A stretch of 64,000 nucleotides of DNA. It comes from Kaistia geumhonensis (GTDB taxonomy: Bacteria > Pseudomonadota > Alphaproteobacteria > Rhizobiales > Kaistiaceae). The stretch spans positions 1,426,001 to 1,490,000 of the forward strand of contig NZ_JAUSWJ010000001.1 in the NCBI RefSeq assembly GCF_030815145.1. Reading direction: 5' to 3'. A program made the translations under genes and the position numbers. This document shows positions 9,570 through 18,437 of the stretch, piece by piece. The number at the start of each line of letters is the position of its first letter. Positions within the stretch are counted from its first letter, which is position 1. The notes below the pieces were generated by a model. That model saw only the letters and a program-made list of their open reading frames with translations. It ran no database searches and had not been told where the DNA came from.

Positions 9570-11381
9570 ATGGCCGAAGCGCAGAGCACCGACCTCGTCC
9601 AGCTCGTCGCGCTGCTCGGCGCCGGCGTTGTCGCCGTGCCGGTGTTCAAGCGCATCGGGCTCGGCTCGGTGATCGGCTATCTCGCCGCCGGTGTCGCGAT
9701 CGGCCCGTTCGGGCTCGGCCTGTTCACCGATCCGCAGGCGATCCTGCATGTCGCCGAGCTGGGCGTCGTGATGTTCCTGTTCGTGATCGGGCTCGAGATG
9801 CGCCCGTCGCGGCTGTGGGGGCTCCGGCGCGAGATCTTCGGCCTCGGGGTGGCGCAGGTCGTCGTCTGCGGTATCGTCCTGACCGGGGCGGGCATTCTCG
9901 TCGGACTGCCGCCGGCCGCGTCCTTCGTCGCCGGAGCGGGCTTCGTGCTCACCTCGACCGCGACCGTCATGCAGCTTCTCGACGAGCGTGGCGAGACCGC
10001 CTCGCCGGCCGGCCAGCGGATCGTCTCGATCCTGCTGCTCGAGGATCTTTCGATCGTGCCGCTCATCGCGGCGGTGGTGCTGCTCGGCACCACCGGCGCC
10101 GACGACCACGCCCTGCCCTTCTGGCAATCGGCGCTGATCGCGGTGGGCGCCGTCGCCGCCGTGGTGGCGGCCGGTCGCTGGCTGCTCAACCCGATGTTCC
10201 GCATCCTCGCCAGGGCGAATGCCCGCGAGGTCATGACGGCGGCGGCGCTGCTCGTCGTGCTCGGCGCGGCGCTCGTCATGCAGCTGAGCGGGCTCTCGAT
10301 GGCGATGGGCGCGTTCCTCGCCGGGGTGCTGCTGTCCGAATCGAGCTTCCGCCACCAGCTGGAGGCCGATATCGAGCCGTTCCGCGGCCTGCTGCTCGGC
10401 CTCTTCTTCCTCGGCGTCGGCATGTCGCTCGATCTGCGCGTGCTCGTGCTCGACTGGGAGTACATCCTGGCCGCGCTCGCCGGCTACATGATCCTGAAGG
10501 CGATCGCCATCTTCGCCGTCGCGCGGCTGTTCCGCGCCGACAGACGCGAGGCCCTCACCCGCGCCGCGATGATGGCCCAGGGCGGCGAGTTCGCCTTCGT
10601 GCTCTATTCGGCGGCGGTGGCGGGCGGCGTGATCGACGGGCGGCTCAACGCCATCCTCACCGCGACCGTCATCCTGTCCATGGCACTGACGCCGCTGACC
10701 GTTCTCGCGCTGCGCTATCTGCCCGAGCCGAAGCAGTCGCTCGAAGGACTCGACGTGGCGGACGGGCTCGAGGGACGCGTGCTGATGATCGGCTTCGGCC
10801 GCTTCGGCCAGATCGTGTCGCAGTTCCTGCTCTCCGAAGGCATCGACGTGACGGCGATCGATTCCGACGCCGACATGGTGCGCAGCGCCGCGCGCTTCGG
10901 CTTCAAGGTCTATTACGGCGACGGCACGCGGCTCGACGTGTTGCGGGCGGCGGGAATCGAGCATGCCGACCTCGTCGTCGTCTGCACGGACAAGCGCGAA
11001 TCGACCGACGTCATCGTCGAGCTGATCCGCTCCGAGTTCCCGCTGGCCAAGCTCTATGTGCGGTCCTACGACCGTCAGCACACTCTGAAGCTCAGGAAGC
11101 TCGGCGTCGATTTCGAAATCCGCGAGACCTACGAGTCGGCCTTCACCTTCGGCATGCAGTCGCTGGAAGGGCTCGGCTATGACGAGGGCCGCATCGCCGA
11201 GGTCGCGGAGACCATCCGCGAGCGCGAGGCGGCGCGGCTCGCGATCCAGATGAGCGGCGGCCAGATCTCCTACACGGATATCCAGGGCAAGCTGCTGCCG
11301 CAGCCGCTCACCGTCCCGAAGCGCCGCGCCAAGGCCCTCAACGAGGAAGCCGCGAAGGCGACCGCCGACGCGGCCGAGTAA
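9570..11381 (+). CDS. CPA2 family monovalent cation:proton antiporter with RCK domain (KefB/C-like)
   Basis: A 603-residue inner-membrane antiporter. The N-terminal ~385 residues contain about 12 hydrophobic helices of the Na+/H+ exchanger fold. A cytosolic RCK/TrkA-N domain begins near residue 395 with the Rossmann signature MIGFGRFGQIVS. A 60-residue charged C-terminal tail follows. KefB/KefC proteins export K+ in exchange for H+ and are gated by nucleotide or glutathione adducts, but the ion here is not settled by sequence. The ATG at 9570 has GGGAG ten bases upstream. It is monocistronic as far as can be seen, divergent from pmbA. Confidence 0.92.
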   Translation: MAEAQSTDLVQLVALLGAGVVAVPVFKRIGLGSVIGYLAAGVAIGPFGLGLFTDPQAILHVAELGVVMFLFVIGLEMRPSRLWGLRREIFGLGVAQVVVCGIVLTGAGILVGLPPAASFVAGAGFVLTSTATVMQLLDERGETASPAGQRIVSILLLEDLSIVPLIAAVVLLGTTGADDHALPFWQSALIAVGAVAAVVAAGRWLLNPMFRILARANAREVMTAAALLVVLGAALVMQLSGLSMAMGAFLAGVLLSESSFRHQLEADIEPFRGLLLGLFFLGVGMSLDLRVLVLDWEYILAALAGYMILKAIAIFAVARLFRADRREALTRAAMMAQGGEFAFVLYSAAVAGGVIDGRLNAILTATVILSMALTPLTVLALRYLPEPKQSLEGLDVADGLEGRVLMIGFGRFGQIVSQFLLSEGIDVTAIDSDADMVRSAARFGFKVYYGDGTRLDVLRAAGIEHADLVVVCTDKRESTDVIVELIRSEFPLAKLYVRSYDRQHTLKLRKLGVDFEIRETYESAFTFGMQSLEGLGYDEGRIAEVAETIREREAARLAIQMSGGQISYTDIQGKLLPQPLTVPKRRAKALNEEAAKATADAAE

Positions 11382-11664
11382 AGGGCGCCGACCGCAGATC
11401 GGCCCTCTGTCCGGAGCTATCGCCCGTTCGGCAGAGGAAGGCCCTCAGCCTGGCCCTCGCCCAAGGCGAGACGAAACACGGTGAAGGTGTCCGAACACCC
11501 GTTCCCGTCCGTCGTGCCCCTGCTTGAGCGGGCATCCACGGCTTGCTCGATGCGGAACACCGGAAAGGAAGGCGTCGCCGAGGCTGGCCGGCTGTGCCCG
11601 GGAATTCAGCGTGGATGGAACGAGAGCGCCGCTTGTGCCCGTCCTTCCCAAACCTCCTCCGCCC
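11382..11664. other. Intergenic region with palindromic repeat-like segment
   Basis: About 280 bases between the convergent antiporter and M16 peptidase genes with no supported gene. It starts with an imperfect hairpin (AGGGCGCCGA...TCGGCCCT, about 11383-11407) that could end antiporter transcription. Further on, 11512-11545 resembles the GTCATGCCC...GGGCATCCACG palindromic repeats seen between genes of many alphaproteobacteria, and ATCCACG near 11534 is mirrored by CGTGGAT near 11611. Short frames here lack ribosome sites and plausible composition. Confidence 0.45.
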
Positions 11665-13008
11665 TCAGAGCTTCGGCGCCGATGCCTGCCCGGCATTGGC
11701 GGTCTTGGTCTTCTCGGGGCCGACGGTGACGACCATGTTGGGGCCATCGCCGAACAGGCGATTGGCGACGCGACGGGCGTCCTCGATGGTGACGGCGGCG
11801 ATCATGTCGTTGCGCTTCTCGACATAGTCGATGCCGAGCCCCTCCTGCATGATGCCGAGCACCTGGCGGGCGATCTTGGACGAGGAATCGAAGCGCAGCG
11901 CGTAGGAGCCGATCAGATAGCTCTTGGCCTGCGCCAGCTCCTGCTCGGTCGGCCCTTCGGCGCCCATGCGGGCGATCTCGGCCTTGATGATCTCGATCGT
12001 CTCCGGCGCGCGGTCGGCGCGGGTGGCCGTGCCGCCGGCGAAGGCGTCGGCATGGTCGAGATTGACCAGCGCCGTCGAGACCGAATAGGCGAGGCCACGC
12101 TTCTCGCGGACCTCCTTGTAGAGACGCGAGGAGAAGGAGCCGCCGCCCAGCACGTGGTTGACGACATAGGCGGCCATGAAATCGGGATCCTGGCGCGGGA
12201 TGCCCGGACCGCCGAAGCGGATGAGCGTCTGCGGGTTGGGCTGGTCGAGGGCGAGGACGCCGGCGGCCGGCACGGTCTCGGCGATCGGCGTCAGCTCGGC
12301 CTTCGCCGGCAGCGGCCCGAAAGCGCGGGCGAGCAGCGCGCTCGCCTCATCCGGGCTGATCGCGCCGACCAGTGCCACCTTCAGGCCGTCGCGCGCGAAG
12401 ACCCGCTTGCGATAGGCATCGAGATCGGCGTTCGAGATCGCGGCGACGCTGTCGAGCGTGCCATCGATCGGCTGGCCATAGGGATGGTCGGGAAAGGCAT
12501 GGGCGCAGATGGCCAGCGTCGCCGCCGTCTGCGGGTCTGTCACGTCGCGCCGTATCCCGTCGAGGATCTGCGCGCGGATACGCTCCACCGGCTCCTTGTC
12601 GAAGCGCGGCTTCTGCAGGGCGAGCGCGAGGAGACGGAAGGCCTCCTCCTTGTCCTCGGCTAGCATCTTCACATCGCCGTAGAAGCTGTCGCGGCCGGCA
12701 TCGAAGGAGAGGCTGATCGAGCGGCCGTCGAGGGCGGACTGGAAGGCCTGGCTCGTCATGTCGCCGGCGCCCTCGTCGAGAAGACTGGACAGCATGGCTG
12801 CGACGCCGGGCTTGCCCGCCGGGTCCTGTGCCGCGCCGCCCTCGAAGGCGAAGTCCATCGCGATCATCGGCACGGTGTAGTCCTCGACCAGCCAGGCCTC
12901 GACCCCCTCGGGCGCCGAAATCTGCTTGATCGACATGGCCTGGCTCGCCGGCACGACGGCCACGAGGCCGACGAGGGCGCAGGCGAGACGGGCGAATAGA
13001 GTGGCCAT
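11665..13008 (-). CDS. M16 family peptidase-like protein, non-catalytic partner
   Basis: A 447-residue exported protein with a signal peptide (MATLFARLACALVGLVAVVPASQA) and two pitrilysin-type halves. The zinc motif HxxEH expected early in the first half is missing: where it should be, the sequence reads PGVAAMLSSLLDEGAG. The second half keeps the substrate-binding stretch SSRLYKEVREKRGLAYSV. This matches the inactive subunit of bacterial M16B heterodimers, in which one subunit carries zinc and the other the R/Y pair. The active partner lies immediately upstream (19-base gap), so the two probably form a periplasmic heterodimer. Confidence 0.9.
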   Translation of the reverse strand: MATLFARLACALVGLVAVVPASQAMSIKQISAPEGVEAWLVEDYTVPMIAMDFAFEGGAAQDPAGKPGVAAMLSSLLDEGAGDMTSQAFQSALDGRSISLSFDAGRDSFYGDVKMLAEDKEEAFRLLALALQKPRFDKEPVERIRAQILDGIRRDVTDPQTAATLAICAHAFPDHPYGQPIDGTLDSVAAISNADLDAYRKRVFARDGLKVALVGAISPDEASALLARAFGPLPAKAELTPIAETVPAAGVLALDQPNPQTLIRFGGPGIPRQDPDFMAAYVVNHVLGGGSFSSRLYKEVREKRGLAYSVSTALVNLDHADAFAGGTATRADRAPETIEIIKAEIARMGAEGPTEQELAQAKSYLIGSYALRFDSSSKIARQVLGIMQEGLGIDYVEKRNDMIAAVTIEDARRVANRLFGDGPNMVVTVGPEKTKTANAGQASAPKL

Positions 13009-13027
13009 GGGGTCGTTCTCCGTTCGG

Positions 13028-14470
13028 TCAGCTGCGGCCCTGGGCCGGCGCGGGAATGAGGGAACCGGTCACGGACCGGCGCGCGTCGAGATAGGCCGCG
13101 GCGGCCGCGGTGATGTCGGCGGCGGTCACGTCGCCGATGCGCGAGGGCCACTCCTGGACCGCTTCCAGAGGCTGCCCGGTCGCCATGGCCGTGCCGATGA
13201 TGCGGGCCAGCACGGACTGGCTGTCCTGGGCGTAGATGGCCATGGCCCGCGTGCGGCGCTTGGCTGCGTCCAGTTCGTCAGGCGTGACGCCATGGTCGCG
13301 GATATCGACGATTACGGCATCGACGGCCGCCTCGAGCTTCGCAAGGGGGACGTCGCCGCGCGGCGCGGCATAGACGGCGAAGCTGCCATAATCGAGCGCC
13401 TCGCCAGAGTAATAGGCGCCGGCCGAGGCGGCGATCCCGTCCTTGACCACGAGCTGGCGATAGAGACGGCTGGTCGGTCCGCGGCCGAGGATATCGGCCA
13501 GCACGTCGAGCGCCTCTGCCTCTCCCGGCTTCGCCGACGCATAGGACGGCACCAGATAGTTGCGGGTCCAGGACGGCTCGGTCACCCGCGGATCGGCCAG
13601 CGTCACCGTGCGCGCGGCAAGCGGCGGCGGTTCCATCGGCCGATGGCGCGGCCCCGGCTCGGCGCGGACCTTGACCCGGCCGAAGGTCGCCTCCGCCTGG
13701 CGTCGCACCTCGTCGGGCGTCACGTCGCCGGCGACGACGAGGATCGCGTTGTTGGGCGTGTAGTAGCGGCGATACAGGGCCAGCGCGTCCTCGGCGGTCA
13801 GGCCCTGCATCTCATGCTGCCAGCCGATGATCGGGATCCCGTAGTGGTGATTCTGATAGAGCGCGGCGTTGATCGCCTCGCCGAGCTGCGAGGCCGGGTT
13901 GTTGTCGACCCGCATGCGCCGCTCCTCGAGGATCACGTCGCGCTCCGGGGCCGCGACAGCGTCGTCGATCACGAGACCATCCATGCGGTCGGCCTCGAAG
14001 GCCATCAGCGTGCCGAGCTGCTGCTTGCCGATCGTCTGGTAGTAGGCCGTCGCATCGGCGGTCGTGAACGCATTCTCCTGGCCGCCGCCCTCGGACACCT
14101 TGGACGAGAACTCGCCGGCCGGATGCGCCTTGGTCCCCTTGAACATGAGATGCTCGAGGAAATGCGCGATGCCCGACTTGCCTGGCGGATCGTCGGCGGC
14201 GCCGACCTTGTACCAGACCATGTGGGTCACGATGGGCGCCCGGTGATCGGGCACGACCACGACCTGCATGCCGTTGGACAGGCTGAAGGTCGTCGCGTCG
14301 GGGGCGATCCTGACCGGTGCCGCCATCGGCGCGGCCGGATGCGCCGGAGCATCGGCCGGTGCCGCGCGGCCCACGGCGGGAGCGGAGAGAATGACAGCCG
14401 ATAGGCCTATGGCGGCGAGGAAAGAGGCGCGGCGGATGCCGGATGCGGGAGTGCTGACGCGCTGATCCAT
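13028..14470 (-). CDS. M16 family zinc peptidase, catalytic subunit
   Basis: A 480-residue periplasmic zinc peptidase. A hydrophobic signal (FLAAIGLSAVILSAPAVGRA) follows a short basic N-terminus and precedes a Pro/Ala linker. The inverted zinc motif HFLEH is at residues 103-107, with the third ligand in VILEERRMR (Glu about 182-183). Family blocks NGMQVVVVPDHRAP and SGIAHFLEHLMFKGT are intact. Substrates are unknown; relatives degrade short peptides and leader peptides. The ATG at 14470 is the only start that gives the signal peptide. It is the first gene of the pair and probably sets expression of both. Confidence 0.93.
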   Translation of the reverse strand: MDQRVSTPASGIRRASFLAAIGLSAVILSAPAVGRAAPADAPAHPAAPMAAPVRIAPDATTFSLSNGMQVVVVPDHRAPIVTHMVWYKVGAADDPPGKSGIAHFLEHLMFKGTKAHPAGEFSSKVSEGGGQENAFTTADATAYYQTIGKQQLGTLMAFEADRMDGLVIDDAVAAPERDVILEERRMRVDNNPASQLGEAINAALYQNHHYGIPIIGWQHEMQGLTAEDALALYRRYYTPNNAILVVAGDVTPDEVRRQAEATFGRVKVRAEPGPRHRPMEPPPLAARTVTLADPRVTEPSWTRNYLVPSYASAKPGEAEALDVLADILGRGPTSRLYRQLVVKDGIAASAGAYYSGEALDYGSFAVYAAPRGDVPLAKLEAAVDAVIVDIRDHGVTPDELDAAKRRTRAMAIYAQDSQSVLARIIGTAMATGQPLEAVQEWPSRIGDVTAADITAAAAAYLDARRSVTGSLIPAPAQGRS

Positions 14471-14548
14471 CGGTCCTCGAGACGCCTGTCACCCCCTGCC
14501 CGAAATCGAGCCTAGGATAAGCGAACGGGCGAAGCGAGAAAAATGTGA

Positions 14549-15109
14549 TCAGGCCGCGGTGCGGCGGAGGAACACCAGTTGCGTGTCGCCGGCCTCGCGA
14601 CGATCGATCACTTCGAGCCCGGCAATGGGCTCGATCGCCGCCGCGCCGCTCTCCTCGAGGACGCAGAGCGCATCGGCGGCGAGCCAGCCGCCGTCGAGCG
14701 CGGAGGCGAGAGCCGGCTCGCCGAGCCCGCGGCCATAGGGCGGATCGGCGAAGACGAGATCGAAGGGCGGCACGGTTCCGGCCGGGCCGAGCTTGGTCGC
14801 GTCGCGTCGGAAGAGGCGCGTACGGCCGGTGAGCCCGAGGTCCTCGATATTGCGGCGGATGAGCCCGCGGGCCTCGACGCCCTCGTCGACGAACAGCGCA
14901 TAGGCCGCGCCGCGCGACACGGCTTCGAGCCCGAGCGCGCCCGTCCCGGCAAAGAGATCAAGCACCCGCGCGCCCCGAACCTTGTCGCCATGCGCATGCG
15001 CGAGGATGTTGAAGAGGCTCTCGCGCAGGCGGTCTGAGGTGGGTCGGATCGACTGGGTCTTCGGGCCGGCCAGCGTGCGGCCGCGAAAATCACCGCCGAC
15101 GATCCGCAC
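14549..15109 (-). CDS. rsmD: 16S rRNA (guanine(966)-N(2))-methyltransferase RsmD
   Basis: A 186-residue SAM-dependent methyltransferase acting on G966 of 16S rRNA in the 30S subunit. The motifs are the N-terminal [24 protein letters not shown], the SAM loop [15 protein letters not shown], and the catalytic [11 protein letters not shown]. The start is GTG at 15109 with GGAGG five bases upstream; the frame stays open through the pseudouridine synthase tail, but nothing before the GTG resembles the family. The start region overlaps the 3' end of the pseudouridine synthase by 20 bases, so translation is probably coupled. Both products modify rRNA. Confidence 0.94.
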   Translation of the reverse strand: MRIVGGDFRGRTLAGPKTQSIRPTSDRLRESLFNILAHAHGDKVRGARVLDLFAGTGALGLEAVSRGAAYALFVDEGVEARGLIRRNIEDLGLTGRTRLFRRDATKLGPAGTVPPFDLVFADPPYGRGLGEPALASALDGGWLAADALCVLEESGAAAIEPIAGLEVIDRREAGDTQLVFLRRTAA

Positions 15110-16658
15110 CGCCGCCTCCCCGTCCCGGTCCGCCCTTGCCGCCGCCACCGCCGGATCGGCCGCCTGAGGGGCGACCGCCGGGATTGCCATCCCTCGGCTT
15201 GCTGTCTCTCGACTTGTTGTCTCTTGGCTTGGAGCCTGCCCCAGGGCGCTCCCCCGGCCTGCCGCCGCCCGGCTTGTCGGCGCCGCCGCGAGCGGGGCCG
15301 GACCGGCCGGTCGCCGGTTTGCCGTCACGCGCGGGCTTACCTTCACGCAGAGACTTGCCTTCACGCACCGGTTTGCCTTCACGGAATGGCTTGCCGTCGC
15401 GCGCCGTCCTGCTTTCGGAGGCCGTCTTGCCGCCGGCGCGCGGACGCGGCGAACCGCTGCGCGCGGGGCGATCGCCGGTCGCCGCGGAACCCCGCTTGGC
15501 GGCCGCGCCGCGCGACTTCGAGCCACCCCTGGCGCCACCCTTGGCGCCGTCCTCGCCGTCCTCGCGCCGCCGGGCGCTGCGCGCGGCGCGCGCTTCGGCC
15601 GCCGCCTCCTCGCGCTCATAGGCGAGCCGGCGCTGGTCCGAGATCGGCCGGCCGCGACGACGCGGCGCCTCGTCGGCCTCGGCCGTGGCGCGGCCGGAGG
15701 CCGGACGTGACCGGGCCGTCGTGCGGGCTGCCCCCTCTGCGGATCGAGCGGGACGCGCCGGCCTCGCCGGTGCGCCCTCGCTCCGCGCAGCGGGCTTCGG
15801 CACAGGTTTCGCCGCCGGACGCCCTTCCCTCTCGGGTGCTCGCTCGCGGAGCGGCGCATCGAAATCGGCGCCGGCGTCGCGCATCAGCTTTTCGCCGAGC
15901 TGGTCGCGCAGCACGCGGCCGCGAATTTCCACCACCTCGCCCTCGGCGAGATCGCCGAGCTGGAAGGGACCATAGGAGACGCGGATCAGGCGGTTGACGT
16001 CGAGGCCGAGGCTGGCGAGCACATTCTTGACCTCGCGGTTCTTGCCCTCGCGCAGTGCCAGCGTGATCCAGACATTGCTGCCCTGGATGCGCTCGAGCAT
16101 GGCGTCGATGGCGCCATACATCATGCCGTCGATGGTCACGCCGTCCTTGAGCCGCTCGAGCTCGGGCGGATTGACCTCGCCCCAGGCCCGCGCGCGATAG
16201 CGGCGCAGCCAGCCGGTCGAGGGCAGCTCCAGCATCCGGGCGAGGCCGCCGTCATTGGTCAGCAGCAGCAGGCCTTCGGTGTTGATGTCGAGCCGGCCCA
16301 CGGCGATGACGCGCGGCATATGGTCGGGCAGCGCGTCGAAGACGGTCGGCCGCCCTTCCGGATCGCGCGCCGTCGTCACGAGGCCGCGCGGCTTGTGATA
16401 GAGCCACAGACGCGTGCGCTCGCGCTCCGGCAGCGGCTCGTCGTCGACCGTGACGCGATCCTTCGGGCCGACATTCACGGCCGGCGAGGTCAGCACCTCG
16501 CCATTGATCGCAACGCGGCCCTCGGCGATCCAGCGCTCGGCGTCGCGGCGCGAGCAGAGCCCGGCGCGCGCCAGCACCTTGGCGATGCGGTCGCCATCCT
16601 CGCCATCGGCGTCGGCGTCGTCTATGCGTCTCTTCGGCGGTTTGTTCGGCGGCTTCAT
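15090..16658 (-). CDS. rluB: RluB/RluE/RluF-family rRNA pseudouridine synthase with long basic tail
   Basis: A 522-residue protein. Residues 22-70 are an S4 RNA-binding domain ([18 protein letters not shown]). Residues 80-255 are the catalytic domain with [17 protein letters not shown], where Asp124 is the nucleophile. The RluB type modifies 23S rRNA near position 2605. About 260 residues at the C-terminus are low-complexity, rich in Arg, Lys, Gly, Pro and Ser, with tandem REGKP-like and KPRD-like repeats; such tails occur in alphaproteobacterial RluB but this one is long. The ATG at 16658 precedes the S4 domain. rsmD overlaps its stop. Confidence 0.9.
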   Translation of the reverse strand: MKPPNKPPKRRIDDADADGEDGDRIAKVLARAGLCSRRDAERWIAEGRVAINGEVLTSPAVNVGPKDRVTVDDEPLPERERTRLWLYHKPRGLVTTARDPEGRPTVFDALPDHMPRVIAVGRLDINTEGLLLLTNDGGLARMLELPSTGWLRRYRARAWGEVNPPELERLKDGVTIDGMMYGAIDAMLERIQGSNVWITLALREGKNREVKNVLASLGLDVNRLIRVSYGPFQLGDLAEGEVVEIRGRVLRDQLGEKLMRDAGADFDAPLRERAPEREGRPAAKPVPKPAARSEGAPARPARPARSAEGAARTTARSRPASGRATAEADEAPRRRGRPISDQRRLAYEREEAAAEARAARSARRREDGEDGAKGGARGGSKSRGAAAKRGSAATGDRPARSGSPRPRAGGKTASESRTARDGKPFREGKPVREGKSLREGKPARDGKPATGRSGPARGGADKPGGGRPGERPGAGSKPRDNKSRDSKPRDGNPGGRPSGGRSGGGGGKGGPGRGGGGADRRR

Positions 16659-16712
16659 CGGGTTTCACCTCGGCCGCTTCCTTAACAGAGCGGGGCGAGG
16701 GAGGCGAGACGG

Positions 16713-17165
16713 ATGAACGCGTTCGCTTCGGGTCCGATGCAGGCAGCGCTCGCCGAGGCGCGGGCGGCGGCGGAGCGTGGCGAGGTGCCGATCGGCGCCG
16801 TGATCGTCCGCGACGGCGCCGTGATCGCGGCCGACGGCAACCGGACGCTGGAGCTCAAGGACCCCACCGCCCATGCCGAGATGCTCGTAATCCGCGCCGC
16901 GGCGGCGGCGATCGGCTCGGAACGGCTCATCGGCTGCGACCTCTATGTGACGCTGGAACCCTGTCCGATGTGCGCCGCCGCCATCTCCTTCGCGCGGCTG
17001 CGGCGGCTCTATTACGCCGCCGCCGATCCGAAGGGCGGCGCGGTCGAGAGCGGCGTCCGCCTCTACAGCCAGCCGACCTGCCACCACGCGCCCGAGGTCT
17101 ATGACGGCATCGCCGCCGCCGAAGCCGCGACGATGCTGCGAGACTTCTTCCGGCAGCGGCGCTGA
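16713..17165 (+). CDS. tadA: tRNA-specific adenosine(34) deaminase
   Basis: A 150-residue zinc deaminase that converts A34 of tRNA-Arg(ACG) to inosine, an essential step in most bacteria. The zinc site is complete: HAE at residues 54-56 (ligand His54 and proton shuttle Glu56), and PCPMC with Cys84 and Cys87. It starts at ATG 16713 after GAGGCGAGACGG. It is divergent from the rluB gene (54 bases between starts) and convergent with the DUF4406 gene; only 32 bases separate the two stops, and those hold two copies of the GCACGAA repeat. Confidence 0.94.
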   Translation: MNAFASGPMQAALAEARAAAERGEVPIGAVIVRDGAVIAADGNRTLELKDPTAHAEMLVIRAAAAAIGSERLIGCDLYVTLEPCPMCAAAISFARLRRLYYAAADPKGGAVESGVRLYSQPTCHHAPEVYDGIAAAEAATMLRDFFRQRR

Positions 17166-17180
17166 CATCCGGCCCCGCCT

Positions 17181-17197
17181 GCACGAAACTGCACGAA
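17181..17197. repeat. GCACGAA tandem pair (probable operator)
   Basis: Two exact GCACGAA copies start at 17181 and 17191, one helical turn apart, in the short gap between the tadA and DUF4406 stops. The same heptamer recurs in the DUF4406/DeoR divergent promoter, so this may be an auxiliary site for the DeoR-family regulator. Confidence 0.55.
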
Positions 17198-17596
17198 TCA
17201 GGCGGCCTGCAGCGTGCAGCCGGGGACATCCTCCAGCCGGTGATAGACCGGAAGGCCGCGCTCGGTGGCGATCTTCACGTCGAGATCGGCCCCCTTCGAC
17301 GCGCCGGGAATGCGCAGCACCGCGTCGCAGCGCGGCAGCAGCCGGTGCGCAACGGGATAGGCGATTTCCTCATAGACCGCATCGCCGACGGCGCGCGAGC
17401 CGGCGACGGCCATCAACGGCAATGCAAGCCACTCGCCGATCAGCGGAATATGACCGGCCCGGAACAGCGGCAGCGCCGCCTCTTCCAGCCGCCGGAGATT
17501 GTCGGCCATGCGCGCCGGATCGTCGCCGGTGCCGGAGCGATAGGGGCCGGCGACGAGGATGATCATCGGCGCGACGGCGGTTTCGGGATTTGACAT
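17198..17596 (-). CDS. DUF4406-like, nucleoside 2-deoxyribosyltransferase-related protein
   Basis: A 132-residue protein. Its core, MIILVAGPYRSGTGDDPARM, followed by ALPLFRAGHIPLIGEWLALPL and CDAVLRIPGASKGADLDV, matches the fold of nucleoside 2-deoxyribosyltransferase-like proteins, in which AGPYRS is the nucleotide-binding loop. Related proteins are annotated DUF4406; the substrate is unknown. The start is the ATG at 17596 with AGAGG upstream; the frame is open much further but crosses into the deoR gene. It is divergent from the DeoR regulator (85 bases apart), which makes regulation by that protein likely. A role in nucleoside or sugar metabolism is an inference from fold and neighbour only. 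Confidence 0.75.
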   Translation of the reverse strand: MSNPETAVAPMIILVAGPYRSGTGDDPARMADNLRRLEEAALPLFRAGHIPLIGEWLALPLMAVAGSRAVGDAVYEEIAYPVAHRLLPRCDAVLRIPGASKGADLDVKIATERGLPVYHRLEDVPGCTLQAA

Positions 17597-17620
17597 CGGA
17601 GGACCTCTTGCAGGAAAGTT

Positions 17621-17673
17621 GCACGAACATTCCCGACACTGCACGAAATGAACGTTTCGTGCAAGCTCGTGCA
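17621..17673. promoter_or_regulatory. GCACGAA repeat array, probable DeoR-family operator
   Basis: GCACGAA occurs at 17621 and 17641 (20 bases apart). TTCGTGC on the other strand is at 17656, and TCGTGCA at 17667 puts a second inverted copy 10 bases further on. The centre is a perfect palindrome, TGCACGAA-N8-TTCGTGCA (17640-17663). The spacings of 10 and 20 bases put all sites on one DNA face. The array lies between the divergent DUF4406 and DeoR starts. Confidence 0.7.
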
Positions 17674-17681
17674 GGACCGAG

Positions 17682-18437
17682 ATGCTGACCAGCGAACGCA
17701 AGCGCCTGATCCTCGACCGCCTCGGCCGCGACGGGCGGGTGGTCGCCAAGGCGGTCAGCCAGGAGCTCGGGCTTTCGGAAGACACGATCCGCCGCGACCT
17801 TCGCGAACTGGCATCGGAGGGCAAGTTGCAGCGCGTCCATGGCGGCGCCTTGCCGGCCTCGCCCGGCGTCGCCGATTTCGCGACGCGCGAGGCGATCGCC
17901 ACCGAGGGTAAGCGCGCCATCGGCCGCGCCGGCGCCGCGATGATCGAGGACGGCCAGGTCGTGATCCTCGATGGCGGCACGACGGCGCTGGAACTCGCGC
18001 GCCAGCTTCGCCCGAACCTTCGCGCGACCATCGTCACCCACTCGCCGAGCACGGCGATGGCACTGATGCCGCATCAGGGCGTCGAGGTGATCATCATCGG
18101 CGGACGGCTGTTCCGCCACTCGATCGTGACGGTCGGCGCGATCGCCGCAGAAGCGATCCAGCGCATCCGCGCCGATCTCTACTTCCTCGGCGTCACCGGC
18201 ATCCATGCCGAGGCGGGCCTGACCACCGGTGACATCGAGGAAGCCGCGATCAAGCGCGCGCTGATGGCGCAGGCGGCGGAGACCATCGCCCTCGCCTCGT
18301 CGGAAAAGATCGGCGCCGTCTCGCCCTTTCTCGTCGCGCCCGTCGCGGCGCTGGCGGGGATGATCGTGGAGGGCGGCCTGCCGGAGGAGAAGCTCGCGCC
18401 GCTCGCCCACGCGGGGGTCGCGGTGACGCGGTCCTGA
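17682..18437 (+). CDS. DeoR/GlpR family transcriptional regulator
   Basis: A 251-residue repressor-type regulator. Residues 1-57 form the DeoR winged helix-turn-helix (RKRLILDRLGRDGRVVAK, then LGLSEDTIRRDLRELASEG and VHGGAL). The rest is a DeoRC sensor domain with DGGTTALELARQL and FLGVTGIHAEAGLTTGD, which in relatives binds a sugar phosphate or nucleoside-derived phosphate. The ATG at 17682 has AGGA nine bases upstream. The array of GCACGAA half-sites directly before it suggests that it represses itself and the divergent DUF4406 gene. The effector cannot be named from the sequence. Confidence 0.9.
   Translation: MLTSERKRLILDRLGRDGRVVAKAVSQELGLSEDTIRRDLRELASEGKLQRVHGGALPASPGVADFATREAIATEGKRAIGRAGAAMIEDGQVVILDGGTTALELARQLRPNLRATIVTHSPSTAMALMPHQGVEVIIIGGRLFRHSIVTVGAIAAEAIQRIRADLYFLGVTGIHAEAGLTTGDIEEAAIKRALMAQAAETIALASSEKIGAVSPFLVAPVAALAGMIVEGGLPEEKLAPLAHAGVAVTRS

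Noticed and set aside
9564..11081. A 505-codon minus-strand frame opposite the antiporter gene
   Set aside because: Asp/His/Arg-rich shadow; the plus-strand protein has transmembrane helices and an RCK domain.
15300..15400. Regular repeats in the rluB 3' half as a CRISPR array
   Set aside because: The repeats are short, in frame, encode REGKP-like units and have no spacers of even length.
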